Shown: piece after piece, positions 25,815-33,716 of the stretch
Numbering within the stretch: position 1 is the first letter of the stretch
Layout of the letters: the number at the start of each line of letters is the position of its first letter
NCBI GenBank assembly: GCA_036374135.1
Contig: DASUUK010000088.1
Span: 1 to 64,000, forward strand
Length of the DNA stretch: 64,000 nucleotides
Direction: 5' to 3'
DNA from: Euzebyales bacterium
Lineage (GTDB): Bacteria; Actinomycetota; Nitriliruptoria; Euzebyales; JAHELV01
Program-made: the position numbers and the translations under genes
The notes under the pieces: generated by a model
Told to the model about the DNA's origin: nothing
Database searches by the model: none
Seen by the model: only the letters and a program-made list of their open reading frames with translations

Positions 25815-26552
25815 TTGGCCGACGGCCACGCCTACGTCCTGGTCCACAGCCCGGTCGCCGGCCCGTCGACCTGGGCGCCGGTGGCGGGGGAGCTCGATCG
25901 CCGCGGCATCGCCGTCGCGGTGCCGGAGGTGACCGACGACGGGTCGCCGCCGTTCTGGCGTCAGCACGTCCGGTGCGTCGTGCGCACCATCGCCGAGGAC
26001 GTGCCCCCGGGCGTGCCGCTGTCGCTGGCGGCCCACAGTGGTGCCGGGCAACTGCTCGGCGTGCTGGGCCCGGTGCTGCGCGACGCCGGCTACGACATCG
26101 CCGCCGAGATCCTCGCCGACGCGGGCACGCCACCCGACGGCCGCAGTCGCCTCGACCAGATCGACGAGCAGGCGCCCGAGGTGGGCGAGCACATCCGGGC
26201 GGCGCTGACGGACGGCGGCGGGTACCCGATGTGGCGGGACGGTGACCTGAAGGATCCCATCCCCGACGACGATCGCCGGCGTCGGCTGTCCGGAGAACTG
26301 CGTGCGCTGCCGGCCGCGTTCTGGCTGGAGGAGATCCCGACCGCAGTCGACTGGCCGGACGCGCCGGTTGGCGTGCTCGTCTTCAGCGACGCCTGCACCT
26401 GGGTGGCCGACGTGGCCGGTGCGCGCGCGTGGACCACCCGCACGATCGGCGTCGACAACCACTTCCTGCCCATGGTCGACGAGGCCCGCGTGGCCGACGC
26501 GCTGATCGCGCTGACCGGCGACCTGATGGATGCGGGTCACGCATCGCCATGA
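25815..26552 (+). CDS. Alpha/beta hydrolase-like protein
   Basis: A 245-residue protein with alpha/beta hydrolase pattern: early strand YVLVHSPVAGPSTW with an oxyanion-hole-like HS, LSLAAHSGAGQ carrying the likely nucleophile Ser in the A-x-S-x-A-G elbow, and a C-terminal VDNHFLPM with the likely catalytic His. The small-residue elbow differs from the usual GxSxG. Substrate is unknown. A TTG at 25815 preceded by AAGGGG is preferred; ATG 25737 would overlap the CAP gene by about 50 nt. The sulfotransferase-like gene follows 57 nt on. Confidence 0.68.
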   Translation: MADGHAYVLVHSPVAGPSTWAPVAGELDRRGIAVAVPEVTDDGSPPFWRQHVRCVVRTIAEDVPPGVPLSLAAHSGAGQLLGVLGPVLRDAGYDIAAEILADAGTPPDGRSRLDQIDEQAPEVGEHIRAALTDGGGYPMWRDGDLKDPIPDDDRRRRLSGELRALPAAFWLEEIPTAVDWPDAPVGVLVFSDACTWVADVAGARAWTTRTIGVDNHFLPMVDEARVADALIALTGDLMDAGHASP

Positions 26553-26575
26553 CCGTCTGACCCCACCGCGCGACG

Positions 26576-26581
26576 TAGCAT
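26576..26581 (+). promoter_or_regulatory. Candidate -10 box (TAGCAT) before the sulfotransferase/aminotransferase pair
   Basis: TAGCATCA lies 28 nt before the GTG at 26610, with GAGGAGG in between, so the transcript would be leadered. The 8-mer TAGCATCA recurs before GtrA (29824) and deoD (45859). No -35 is evident. Confidence 0.3.
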
Positions 26582-26609
26582 CACGGTCCGACGAGAGGAG
26601 GCGGCGCCA

Positions 26610-27353
26610 GTGGCCGACGACGGCGTACGCATCGCCATGTGGTCCGGCCCCCGCAACCTGTCGACCGCGCTGATGCGCTCGTGGGGCAACCGCCCGGACA
26701 CCGTGGTCAGCGACGAGCCCCTCTACGCCCACTTCCTGCGTGTCACTGGGCGCCACCATCCCGCGCGGGATGCGGTCCTCGCGTCGCTGGACGACGACTG
26801 GCGGCGGGTCACCGCGCGGCTGACCGGGCCGGTCCCGGACGGCCATGAGATCTGGTACCAGAAGCACATGACCCACCACGTCACCGATGACGTCGATCTC
26901 GCGTGGCTGGACGGGCTGCGCAACTGCTTCCTCATCCGTGCGCCCGACGAGGTGATCGCCAGCTACCTCAAGCTGCGCGACGAGCCGACGCTCGACGATC
27001 TGGGCCTGCCGCAGCAGTGGCGCCTGTTCGCCCACGTGGCCGACGCCGGCACGAGCCCACCGGTGATCGACGCCGCAGACGTGCTGCGCGACCCCCGCGG
27101 CGTGCTGACCACGACGTGCGAGGCGCTCGGCGTCCCGTTCAGCGACCGCATGCTGTGGTGGCCGCCGGGACGACGGGCGACGGACGGCGTGTGGGCCGAC
27201 CACTGGTACGGCTCGGTCGAACGGTCGACGGGCTTCGCCCCGTACCGCCCTGCCACCGTCGACCTCGACGACCGCCACGCCGAACTGCTCGCCGCGGCGC
27301 AGGAGATCTACGAGCGGCTGGCGACCCACCGGCTGGTGACCGTCGGCCCCTGA
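26610..27353 (+). CDS. Sulfotransferase-like P-loop protein paired with an aminotransferase
   Basis: A 247-residue protein that begins with a P-loop of the sulfotransferase type: MWSGPRNLSTALMRSW, residues 10-25, placed like the 5'-phosphosulfate loop of PAPS-dependent enzymes. IWYQKHMTHH and FLIRAPDEVIASYLKL (3'-phosphate-binding RxPxxxxxSY) follow. It is thus likely to bind PAPS, although members of this branch are uncharacterised and some may be kinases or non-enzymatic. GTG at 26610 has GAGGAGG upstream. It precedes a class IV aminotransferase by 61 nt. I recall plant proteins in which the same two domains form one polypeptide, which suggests a functional pair. Confidence 0.82.
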   Translation: MADDGVRIAMWSGPRNLSTALMRSWGNRPDTVVSDEPLYAHFLRVTGRHHPARDAVLASLDDDWRRVTARLTGPVPDGHEIWYQKHMTHHVTDDVDLAWLDGLRNCFLIRAPDEVIASYLKLRDEPTLDDLGLPQQWRLFAHVADAGTSPPVIDAADVLRDPRGVLTTTCEALGVPFSDRMLWWPPGRRATDGVWADHWYGSVERSTGFAPYRPATVDLDDRHAELLAAAQEIYERLATHRLVTVGP

Positions 27354-27414
27354 GCCCGCGGTCCGGTGTGGCGGCCGGCAGCGGACGGCGTACAACCCGA
27401 TCGGAAGGACGAAG

Positions 27415-28332
27415 GTGCGACAGCGCTTCGATGAACGCAACCGTGATCTGCTGATCAACATCAACGGGCACCTGACCCACCGCGACGACGCCGGCATCAG
27501 CCCGTTCGACTCCGCCGTCCAGGGCGGCGACGCGGTGTGGGAGGGCCTGCGCGTCTACGACGGCCGGGTGTTCCGCCTGACCGAGCACCTCGACCGGTTG
27601 CGCGCGTCGGCGCTGGCGATGGCGTTCGACGACATCCCCGACCGCGACGTGATCGTCCGCGAGATCGCACGGACGTTGGCCGCGAACACGATGATCGACG
27701 ACGTCCACATCCGGCTGACGCTGACGCGGGGCGTCAAGTACACAAGCGGCATGGACCCGCGGTTGAACACCGCGGGACCGACGTTGATCGTGCTGGCCGA
27801 GCACAAGCCGCCGGTCTACGACCGGACCGGTGTCCGGCTGATCACGTCGGGCATCCGGCGCATCCCGCCAGACTGCGTGGATCAGAACATCCACTCGTGC
27901 AACCTGATCAACTCGATCCTGGCCAAGACCCAGGCGAACGCGGCCGGGGTGGACGACGCGCTGATGCTCGACCTGCACGGCGCCGTGGCCGAGACGAATG
28001 CGACGCACGTCTTCGTGGTGCACCGTGGCACGGTCGCGACCCCGCGCACCACCGCGTGTCCCGAAGGCATCACCCGGGGCGCGGTCCTGGAGCTCTGCGC
28101 CGATCACGACATACGCGCCACCGAGCGCGACCTGTCGTTGACCGACGTCTACCGCGCCGACGAGATGTTCTGCTCGGGGACGATGGGCGAGCTGGTGCCC
28201 GTGGTCGAGGTCGACGGCCGCACGATCGGCGGGGGTGACGAGGGCCCGGTGACGGCGCGCCTGCGTGACCTGTTCACGACGCTGGCCCGCACGACGGCCA
28301 CCCCGCTGCCGACACCACCCCGAGGTTCGTGA
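27415..28332 (+). CDS. Class IV (branched-chain type) PLP aminotransferase
   Basis: A 305-residue fold-type IV aminotransferase. Landmarks are NINGHLTHRDDAGISPFDSAVQGGDAVWEG near the start, R-L-T-x-H-L-D-R-L, SCNLINSILAKTQAN with the PLP lysine at K171, and EMFCSGTMGELVPVVEVDGR. It belongs with branched-chain amino acid or D-amino acid aminotransferases, and the exact substrate cannot be read off. GTG at 27415 has AAGGACGAAGG directly upstream. Pairing with a sulfotransferase-like gene hints at a sulfur-containing or unusual amino donor. Confidence 0.88.
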   Translation: MRQRFDERNRDLLININGHLTHRDDAGISPFDSAVQGGDAVWEGLRVYDGRVFRLTEHLDRLRASALAMAFDDIPDRDVIVREIARTLAANTMIDDVHIRLTLTRGVKYTSGMDPRLNTAGPTLIVLAEHKPPVYDRTGVRLITSGIRRIPPDCVDQNIHSCNLINSILAKTQANAAGVDDALMLDLHGAVAETNATHVFVVHRGTVATPRTTACPEGITRGAVLELCADHDIRATERDLSLTDVYRADEMFCSGTMGELVPVVEVDGRTIGGGDEGPVTARLRDLFTTLARTTATPLPTPPRGS

Positions 28333-28440
28333 CGCCACCCTCGGGCGGCGATGCGCCGGGTGCGCCGCGGCGGGTCCGGGATCGGCGCCGTGACAGCCGT
28401 CGGGACCACGCGACGGTGGCGCCCGACCGGGTCCGATCGA

Positions 28441-29613
28441 TCAGTCGTGCCGGGCGGAGCGTGGGCTCGTGGTCGCGCGCCAGTTGACGGTCGGCCGCAG
28501 CGCCTGGGCGTCGATGCGGTCGCGGTTGGCCTCGACCACACGGAACAGCGACTCGATCAACGTGTCGGCCAGCAGGTGCGGCTCCAGGCCGAGCTCGACC
28601 AGACGCGTGTGCCTGACGTTGTAGTAGTGCGTGTCGGCCTCGACGCGGGGGTTGTCGAGGAACTCGATCTGCGCGTCCTTGGCGTACGTCTCGGCGACCG
28701 TCTTGGCGAGCTCGGCCACCGACTTGCTCTCGGTCATCTGATTGAACACACGGAACTCGCCGGCGTCGGCGGGGTTCTCCGCCGCCAACCGCACGCACGC
28801 GGCGGTGTCGCGGATGTCGATGAGTCCCCGGGTCTGACCGCCGGAGCCGTACACGGTCAGAGGGTGACCGATGACCGCCTGGATAATGAAGCGGTTGAGG
28901 ACGGTGCCGAACACCGCGTCATAGTCGAAGCGGGTGGCCAGGCGCGGATCCTGTGCCATCTCGGGCGTCTCGCAGCCGTACACGATGCCCTGGTTCAGAT
29001 CGGTCGCGCGCAGGCCCCAGATGCGGCACGCGAACTCGATGTTGTGGCTGTCGTGCACCTTGGACAGGTGATAGAACGACCCCGGTCGCTTGGGGAACAG
29101 CATCCGGTCGGTCCGGCCGTTGTGGGTGACGTCGAGCCACCCCTCCTCGATGTCGATCTCGGGCGTGCCGTACTCGCCCATCGTGCCGAGCTTCACGAGG
29201 TGGATGTTGCGGTCGATCTCGCCGATCGCGAACAGCACGTTGAGCGTGCCGACCACGTTGTTGACCTGCGTGTACACCGCGTGGGACCGGTCGATCATCG
29301 AGTACGGGGCGGCGCGCTGCTCACCGAAGTGGACGATGGTGTCCGGACGGAACGTCCGGATCATCTCGATCGTGAACTCCGGGTCGGTCAGGTCGCCGAC
29401 GAACGGGACGATCCTGCGGCCGCACACCTCGTCCCAGACACGGACGCGCGTCTGGAGCGTCTCGATCGGCACCAGGCTCCCGACACCGAGCTCGTAATCG
29501 TACTGGCGACGAGCGAAGTTGTCCGCGACGGCAACGTCGTGGCCCGCCTGTGACAGGTGCAGGGCGGTCGGCCACCCCAGGTAACCGTCTCCGCCGAGAA
29601 CCAGCGTGCGCAT
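28441..29613 (-). CDS. sqdB: UDP-sulfoquinovose synthase (SQD1/SqdB family)
   Basis: A 390-residue extended SDR with strong SQD1 resemblance: VLGGDGYLGWPTALHLS at residues 5-21, HFGEQRAAPYSMID, KLGTMGEYGTPEIDIEEG, and FPKRPGSFYHLSKVHDSHN with catalytic Tyr/Lys. The family combines UDP-glucose and sulfite to give UDP-sulfoquinovose, head-group donor for the sulfolipid SQDG or for sulfoquinovose-bearing glycans. Its length and N-terminus match. No obvious SqdX/SqdD glycosyltransferase is beside it, though GtrA, a GT-C/GT2 fusion and an epimerase lie to the right. It converges on the aminotransferase with 108 nt between stops. Confidence 0.9.
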   Translation of the reverse strand: MRTLVLGGDGYLGWPTALHLSQAGHDVAVADNFARRQYDYELGVGSLVPIETLQTRVRVWDEVCGRRIVPFVGDLTDPEFTIEMIRTFRPDTIVHFGEQRAAPYSMIDRSHAVYTQVNNVVGTLNVLFAIGEIDRNIHLVKLGTMGEYGTPEIDIEEGWLDVTHNGRTDRMLFPKRPGSFYHLSKVHDSHNIEFACRIWGLRATDLNQGIVYGCETPEMAQDPRLATRFDYDAVFGTVLNRFIIQAVIGHPLTVYGSGGQTRGLIDIRDTAACVRLAAENPADAGEFRVFNQMTESKSVAELAKTVAETYAKDAQIEFLDNPRVEADTHYYNVRHTRLVELGLEPHLLADTLIESLFRVVEANRDRIDAQALRPTVNWRATTSPRSARHD

Positions 29614-29823
29614 GAGGGTCCTTTACGCCTTGGTGACCGGGGGCGTCCCTGGAGCCGGCTCCACGGGACGCACCACGCCCGGCTGTGCCGGGTGAACGCT
29701 ACTACAGAGGTCGCACACTTCCAACCTGGTCAGATGGGGCGGCCACGCCGCCGCACGGTCACCATGGCGGGGACGCATGAACCCGTCTCCGGTGAGCTGT
29801 GGGCGACACGCCGCTGGAAACCG

Positions 29824-29829
29824 TAGCAT
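29824..29829 (+). promoter_or_regulatory. Candidate -10 box (TAGCAT) for GtrA, implying a leaderless mRNA
   Basis: TAGCAT ends 8 nt before the ATG at 29838 and is followed by CA, as in two other upstream regions of this window. The intervening eight bases hold no ribosome site. No clear -35 box is visible. Confidence 0.33.
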
Positions 29830-29837
29830 CAGGCGCG

Positions 29838-30377
29838 ATGACCTCAACTCGCGACCCCGAGGGATCGGCCGCCACCGCGCCGCCGAGCGGGCGTGCGCGC
29901 GCCCTTGCGCAACGCCCCGGAGTGCGCCGGTTCTCGAGGTACGCGGTCGGGTCGGTCGTCGCGTTCGGCGCCAGCAACGTGGCGTTCCTGCTGCTGTACG
30001 GACTCGGCCTCACGTCACCACAGGTCGCGTCGGTGCTCGCGTTCGCCGCGGGCATCCCGGTCAACTACGTGCTGAACCGGCGCTGGGCGTGGCAACGCCG
30101 GGGACGCCCGGGGCTGCGCGACGAACTGCTGCCCTACGCCGCCGTCGTCGCCACGAGCGTGATCGGCTCGGCGGTGGGCACGTGGGCCGCCGACCGCTGG
30201 GTGCAGTCGGCCGACCTGCCGCGCGCGCTGGAGGTCGGCGTCGTCGACGCCGCCTTCGTGGCGATCAACGGCACGCTGTTCCTGGTCAAGTACGTGCTGC
30301 TCGATCGCGTGGTGTTCCGCGAGCGGACCGCCACGGCGACGCCTACGGACGGCCGCGCCGTCGAGCGCGTTCCCTGA
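29838..30377 (+). CDS. GtrA-family membrane protein
   Basis: A 179-residue protein with four helices and the GtrA signature: RFSRYAVGSVVAFGASNVAF, then GIPVNYVLNRRWAW, and a last helix with LFLVKYVLLDRVVFRE. GtrA-like proteins are thought to help translocate polyprenyl-phosphate sugars or support adjacent glycosyltransferases. The adjoining, convergent gene encodes a GT2 domain of just that type. The two genes overlap at their 3' ends by 35 nt (30343-30377). The start at 29838 is set by the conserved N-terminus and the upstream -10-like box. Confidence 0.87.
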   Translation: MTSTRDPEGSAATAPPSGRARALAQRPGVRRFSRYAVGSVVAFGASNVAFLLLYGLGLTSPQVASVLAFAAGIPVNYVLNRRWAWQRRGRPGLRDELLPYAAVVATSVIGSAVGTWAADRWVQSADLPRALEVGVVDAAFVAINGTLFLVKYVLLDRVVFRERTATATPTDGRAVERVP

Positions 30378-32622
30378 GCCACGTCCCGACGACCACCCGG
30401 CCGTACCGCAGGCCGTACAGCAGGTTGTGGCCCTTCTTGGACTCGCCGGCCGACCGCTGACGCATGGTCGTCGGGACCTCGACGACGCGGAAGCCGTGCG
30501 CCAGCGTGCCGATCAGCAGCTCGGAGGACTGGTACTGGGGCTGGCGCAGGTGCACCGTCTCGGTGACCTCGGCGCGCATGGCGCGCAGCCCGAAGGACGT
30601 GTCGGTGATCCGCTGACGCGTGAGCGCGGTGACGAGCCACGCGTAGAAGCGGACGCCCGCCTTGCGGAACCCGTCCGTCGTCTCCTCCGTCCCCAGGCGG
30701 CGCGATCCGGTGACGAAGTCGGCCTCGTCCCGCAGCACCGGCTGCAGGACCGACCGCAGTTCCGCCGGGTCGTACTGCCCGTCGGCGTCGAGCGTCGCGA
30801 TCCACCTCGCGCCGGTCTCCCGCGCGATCCGGTACCCGAGACGCAGCGCTGCGCCCTGGCCACGGTTCACATTCGGCTCGACGACGTAGGCGTCGTGGCG
30901 TCGGGCGATGTCGGCGGTGGCGTCGGCCGAACCGTCGTCGACGACGATCACGCTGACCGTGTGCGACTCGATCGTCGAGGGGATCTCGGTCAGCACGCCA
31001 CCGATGGCGTCCTGCTCGTCGTACGCGGCGATGACGACGGCGATCGGGCCCAGCCGCGGGTGATCGTAGGCCTCGGCGAACCTCGCGACGGCGGCGTCGT
31101 CCACCGACGCGGGCGCGGAGCGCGTGGTCGGCGCGACGGCGCCGTCGGTCGTTTGCGACGGCTGGCCGGCGGTCGCGGTCATCGGGCGGTTCCTATCCGT
31201 GAGCGCCGTGACGCCGAGTGCGCCGGCGACGGGCATCATCACGAGCGCGGGCAGCATATAGCGCCAGGAGAACTCGTACACAGCCGGCAGCAGTGCCAGG
31301 ATGCCGGCGGTCACCGCCCACAGGAGCGCGGGCGCGCGCAGCGGTGAGCGCCGGGCGCGTCCGACGCCCAGCCCGCCGACCAGCCCGGCGAGCAGTGCGA
31401 CGAGCAGCACCGGGCCGGGCGTGTAGCCCACGCTCAACTGGTAGGAGCGCAGGAACGACGCCAGATCCCGTGAGATCCGGGCACGCGCGTCGAAGGCGGC
31501 GAGCACCTCTGCGTACTGGCCGTACCGCGGGTAGACGTCCTGGAACTGCCAGCGACCGACGTCGACGTCACCTTCGAACTGGGCCCTGGTGGGCCAGAAC
31601 ATCTTGCCCATGTCGATCAGCACGGCCCGGGTGACGTCCCACGGCTGCTGGCGCACGACGCCCAGGGCGAAGTCCTGCAGTGACTGGTCGAGGCTGACGC
31701 CGGGCGGCGGGACGTGCCGGTTGACCGGCGACTCGCGGTTCCACACGTAGTTGTCGATCTTGGCCCGCTGACCGAGCGGCTCGTCGGGGCACAGGTCGCG
31801 CTGGTCGGCCGGGATGTCGATGCGGTCGCAGTCGACCAGCACCGCGACGCGGCCGTACATCATCTTCCCGCCGATCGGTGTCAGCGTGAAGTCGCCGGTC
31901 CACGACCGGTAGTACGCCATGTACGACAGCACCGGCACCGCGAACACGGCGGCGAACAGCACGGCGGCCATCAGACGTCGTGGCCAGTCGCGGCCGCGCT
32001 CGGTCACCAGGTACACGACCGCGGGCACGGCGACGAACTGCCCGATCAGGCGGACCGGCACGGCCAGGCCGAACACCAGGGCCGACAGCGCCGCGGTGAT
32101 CAACCGACGACGGGTCGACCGTGCGCGGCCGATGCCGTCGACCAGCAGCACCGTGCCGACCAGGATCATGACCTCGAACAGCGTCTCTGACAGCACGTTC
32201 TGCTCGATCTGCAACTGGTAGGCGTCGAGCAGGACGGGCGCCGTCGCGAGTGCGGCGAGCCAGCGGCGGACCCCCGCACGCAACAGCAGCACGTAGATGC
32301 CGACCGCCATCCCCAGGCCCATGAAGTGCTGCACGAGCGGGACGACGCGCAGATCGCCGAAGGCGACCAGCGGACGGAGAAAGACCGAGTAGCCGATCGG
32401 GCGCGAACCCGATGGACGCAGCGGCCCGATGTTGACGAGGTACGACAGCGAATCGATGTAGATCAGCGCCGGGCGGTACGCGAAGAACGTCAGCGCGCGC
32501 AGGACGGCACCCAGCGAGAGCAGCGCGACGAAGATCCAGTGCGTGCGCAGCAGACCGGCCGACGGCGGCGCGGTCGTGCGCGCGTCGGTCGTCGGTGGTG
32601 CGGCGGGGGTGGCGGTCGCCAT
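30343..32622 (-). CDS. Fusion: GT-C-like membrane glycosyltransferase plus C-terminal GT2 polyprenyl-phosphate sugar transferase
   Basis: A single 759-residue frame with two enzymes. Residues 1-480 form a polytopic membrane protein of GT-C type: PALIYIDSLSYLVNIGPL puts a catalytic-like acidic residue in the first outer loop, and about ten helices follow. Residues 481-759, beginning MTATAGQPSQTTD, form a GT2 domain: VVIAAYDEQDAIGGVL, VVDDGSADATADIA, TLDADGQYDPAEL with the metal-binding DAD, and a QRSAGESKKG tail typical of dolichol-phosphate-mannose-synthase-like enzymes. The cytoplasmic GT2 part would make the lipid-linked sugar which the GT-C part could then use. The join has no stop, but Met481 could allow separate translation. 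Confidence 0.85.
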   Translation of the reverse strand: MATATPAAPPTTDARTTAPPSAGLLRTHWIFVALLSLGAVLRALTFFAYRPALIYIDSLSYLVNIGPLRPSGSRPIGYSVFLRPLVAFGDLRVVPLVQHFMGLGMAVGIYVLLLRAGVRRWLAALATAPVLLDAYQLQIEQNVLSETLFEVMILVGTVLLVDGIGRARSTRRRLITAALSALVFGLAVPVRLIGQFVAVPAVVYLVTERGRDWPRRLMAAVLFAAVFAVPVLSYMAYYRSWTGDFTLTPIGGKMMYGRVAVLVDCDRIDIPADQRDLCPDEPLGQRAKIDNYVWNRESPVNRHVPPPGVSLDQSLQDFALGVVRQQPWDVTRAVLIDMGKMFWPTRAQFEGDVDVGRWQFQDVYPRYGQYAEVLAAFDARARISRDLASFLRSYQLSVGYTPGPVLLVALLAGLVGGLGVGRARRSPLRAPALLWAVTAGILALLPAVYEFSWRYMLPALVMMPVAGALGVTALTDRNRPMTATAGQPSQTTDGAVAPTTRSAPASVDDAAVARFAEAYDHPRLGPIAVVIAAYDEQDAIGGVLTEIPSTIESHTVSVIVVDDGSADATADIARRHDAYVVEPNVNRGQGAALRLGYRIARETGARWIATLDADGQYDPAELRSVLQPVLRDEADFVTGSRRLGTEETTDGFRKAGVRFYAWLVTALTRQRITDTSFGLRAMRAEVTETVHLRQPQYQSSELLIGTLAHGFRVVEVPTTMRQRSAGESKKGHNLLYGLRYGRVVVGTWLRERARRRGRP

Positions 32623-32629
32623 GGCGCCC

Positions 32630-32635
32630 AGGATG
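32630..32635 (-). promoter_or_regulatory. Candidate -10 box (CATCCT) for the glycosyltransferase fusion
   Basis: On the minus strand CATCCT ends 7 nt before the ATG at 32622, the same hexamer and spacing as before pgl. It could be the -10 of a leaderless transcript or chance; the epimerase gene upstream is also on this strand, 20 nt away, so read-through is likely too. Confidence 0.2.
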
Positions 32636-32642
32636 CCGGGCG

Positions 32643-33554
32643 CTACGTCCCGGTGTCGAACTCGGCCCAGACGGCCCGCAACCCGTCGGCGAGGTCGACC
32701 CGCGGCCGGTAACCGAGCCCGCTCGCACGGTCGATCGACACCACCACGGCGCGCATCTCGCCGGGCTTGGCCTCCACGTGCTTGGCCGGCAGTTCGCGTC
32801 CGGTCGCGGTGCGTGCGGCGTCGACGAGGTCGAGCACGCTGGTCGAGGACCCCGAGCCGACGATCAGCGGGCCGGTGGCACCGCGCTCCCATACCAGCCG
32901 GAACGCACGGCAGACGTCCTCGGCATGGACCAGGTCGCGCCGCTGCTCGCCGTCGCCGTACACCTGGATGTACTCGCCGGACCGGGCGGCCCGCATGAGG
33001 CGGGGCACGAAGCTGTCCTTGCGTCCCATCCCCGGGCCGTACACGTTCGTCAGGCGCAACGAGCACGTCTGCATGTCATACGACTCGCCGTAGCCGGACA
33101 GCAGCATCTCGCAGGCCGCCTTGGTGGCCCCGTACGGCGTCAGTGGTCGCAGCGGCATCTGCTCGGTGATCGTCGTCGTGCCGACGTCGCCGGTCACGGC
33201 GTTCGTCGACGCGAACAGGAACCTTCCCACGCCCTCGCTCCGCGCCCGCTCGAGCAACGCGGCGGTGACGACGACGTTCTCGTCGGTGGTCTCGCTGGGA
33301 TGCCGCACCGACTCGAGCACCGACGTGCGTGCGGCGAGGTGGATGACGCCGTCGAGATCGTTGGTGACCGCACGGTCCACGACGCCGGGGTCACGCAGGT
33401 CGCCGAGGACGGTCGGCACGTCGCCGGCCGGCGGCCGCCGATCGACGTTGCGGACCTCGGCGCCCGCCTCCTTCAGGGACGCGATGACCGAACCACCGAT
33501 GAAGCCGGAGCCTCCGGTGACGAGGATTCGCGCGCCGTCGAGCGGAGCTGCCAT
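32643..33554 (-). CDS. NAD-dependent epimerase/dehydratase
   Basis: A 303-residue extended SDR with ILVTGGSGFIGGSVIASL at residues 9-26, HLAARTSVLES, the active-site region LTPYGATKAACEML with Tyr and Lys, and RLTNVYGPGM. It fits UDP-glucose 4-epimerase-like or related sugar-nucleotide modifying enzymes. The SDR lies 20 nt upstream of the glycosyltransferase fusion gene and likely shares its transcript, so it may prepare the sugar donor. ATG at 33554 is favoured; GGAGG is 12 nt or more upstream. Confidence 0.87.
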   Translation of the reverse strand: MAAPLDGARILVTGGSGFIGGSVIASLKEAGAEVRNVDRRPPAGDVPTVLGDLRDPGVVDRAVTNDLDGVIHLAARTSVLESVRHPSETTDENVVVTAALLERARSEGVGRFLFASTNAVTGDVGTTTITEQMPLRPLTPYGATKAACEMLLSGYGESYDMQTCSLRLTNVYGPGMGRKDSFVPRLMRAARSGEYIQVYGDGEQRRDLVHAEDVCRAFRLVWERGATGPLIVGSGSSTSVLDLVDAARTATGRELPAKHVEAKPGEMRAVVVSIDRASGLGYRPRVDLADGLRAVWAEFDTGT

Positions 33555-33716
33555 GGTGATGACCGACCTGCCTCCGCCGGACGCGATCGCGCCCGGCCCT
33601 CGGGAACGTGGCACTGCGGCGGCATCGGCCCGGCCCACGCACGTCCTGTCCTGTGTCGGCCGCCGCCGCACACGAAACTACCGCTGTCGAAGGTGCGGCG
33701 CCGACCGCGCCCTCGG

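Noticed and set aside
33067-33554. Upstream extension of the glycosyltransferase fusion frame past 32622 toward 33066
   Set aside because: The extension runs antisense-like through the epimerase gene and has no homology; the conserved N-terminus starts at 32622.
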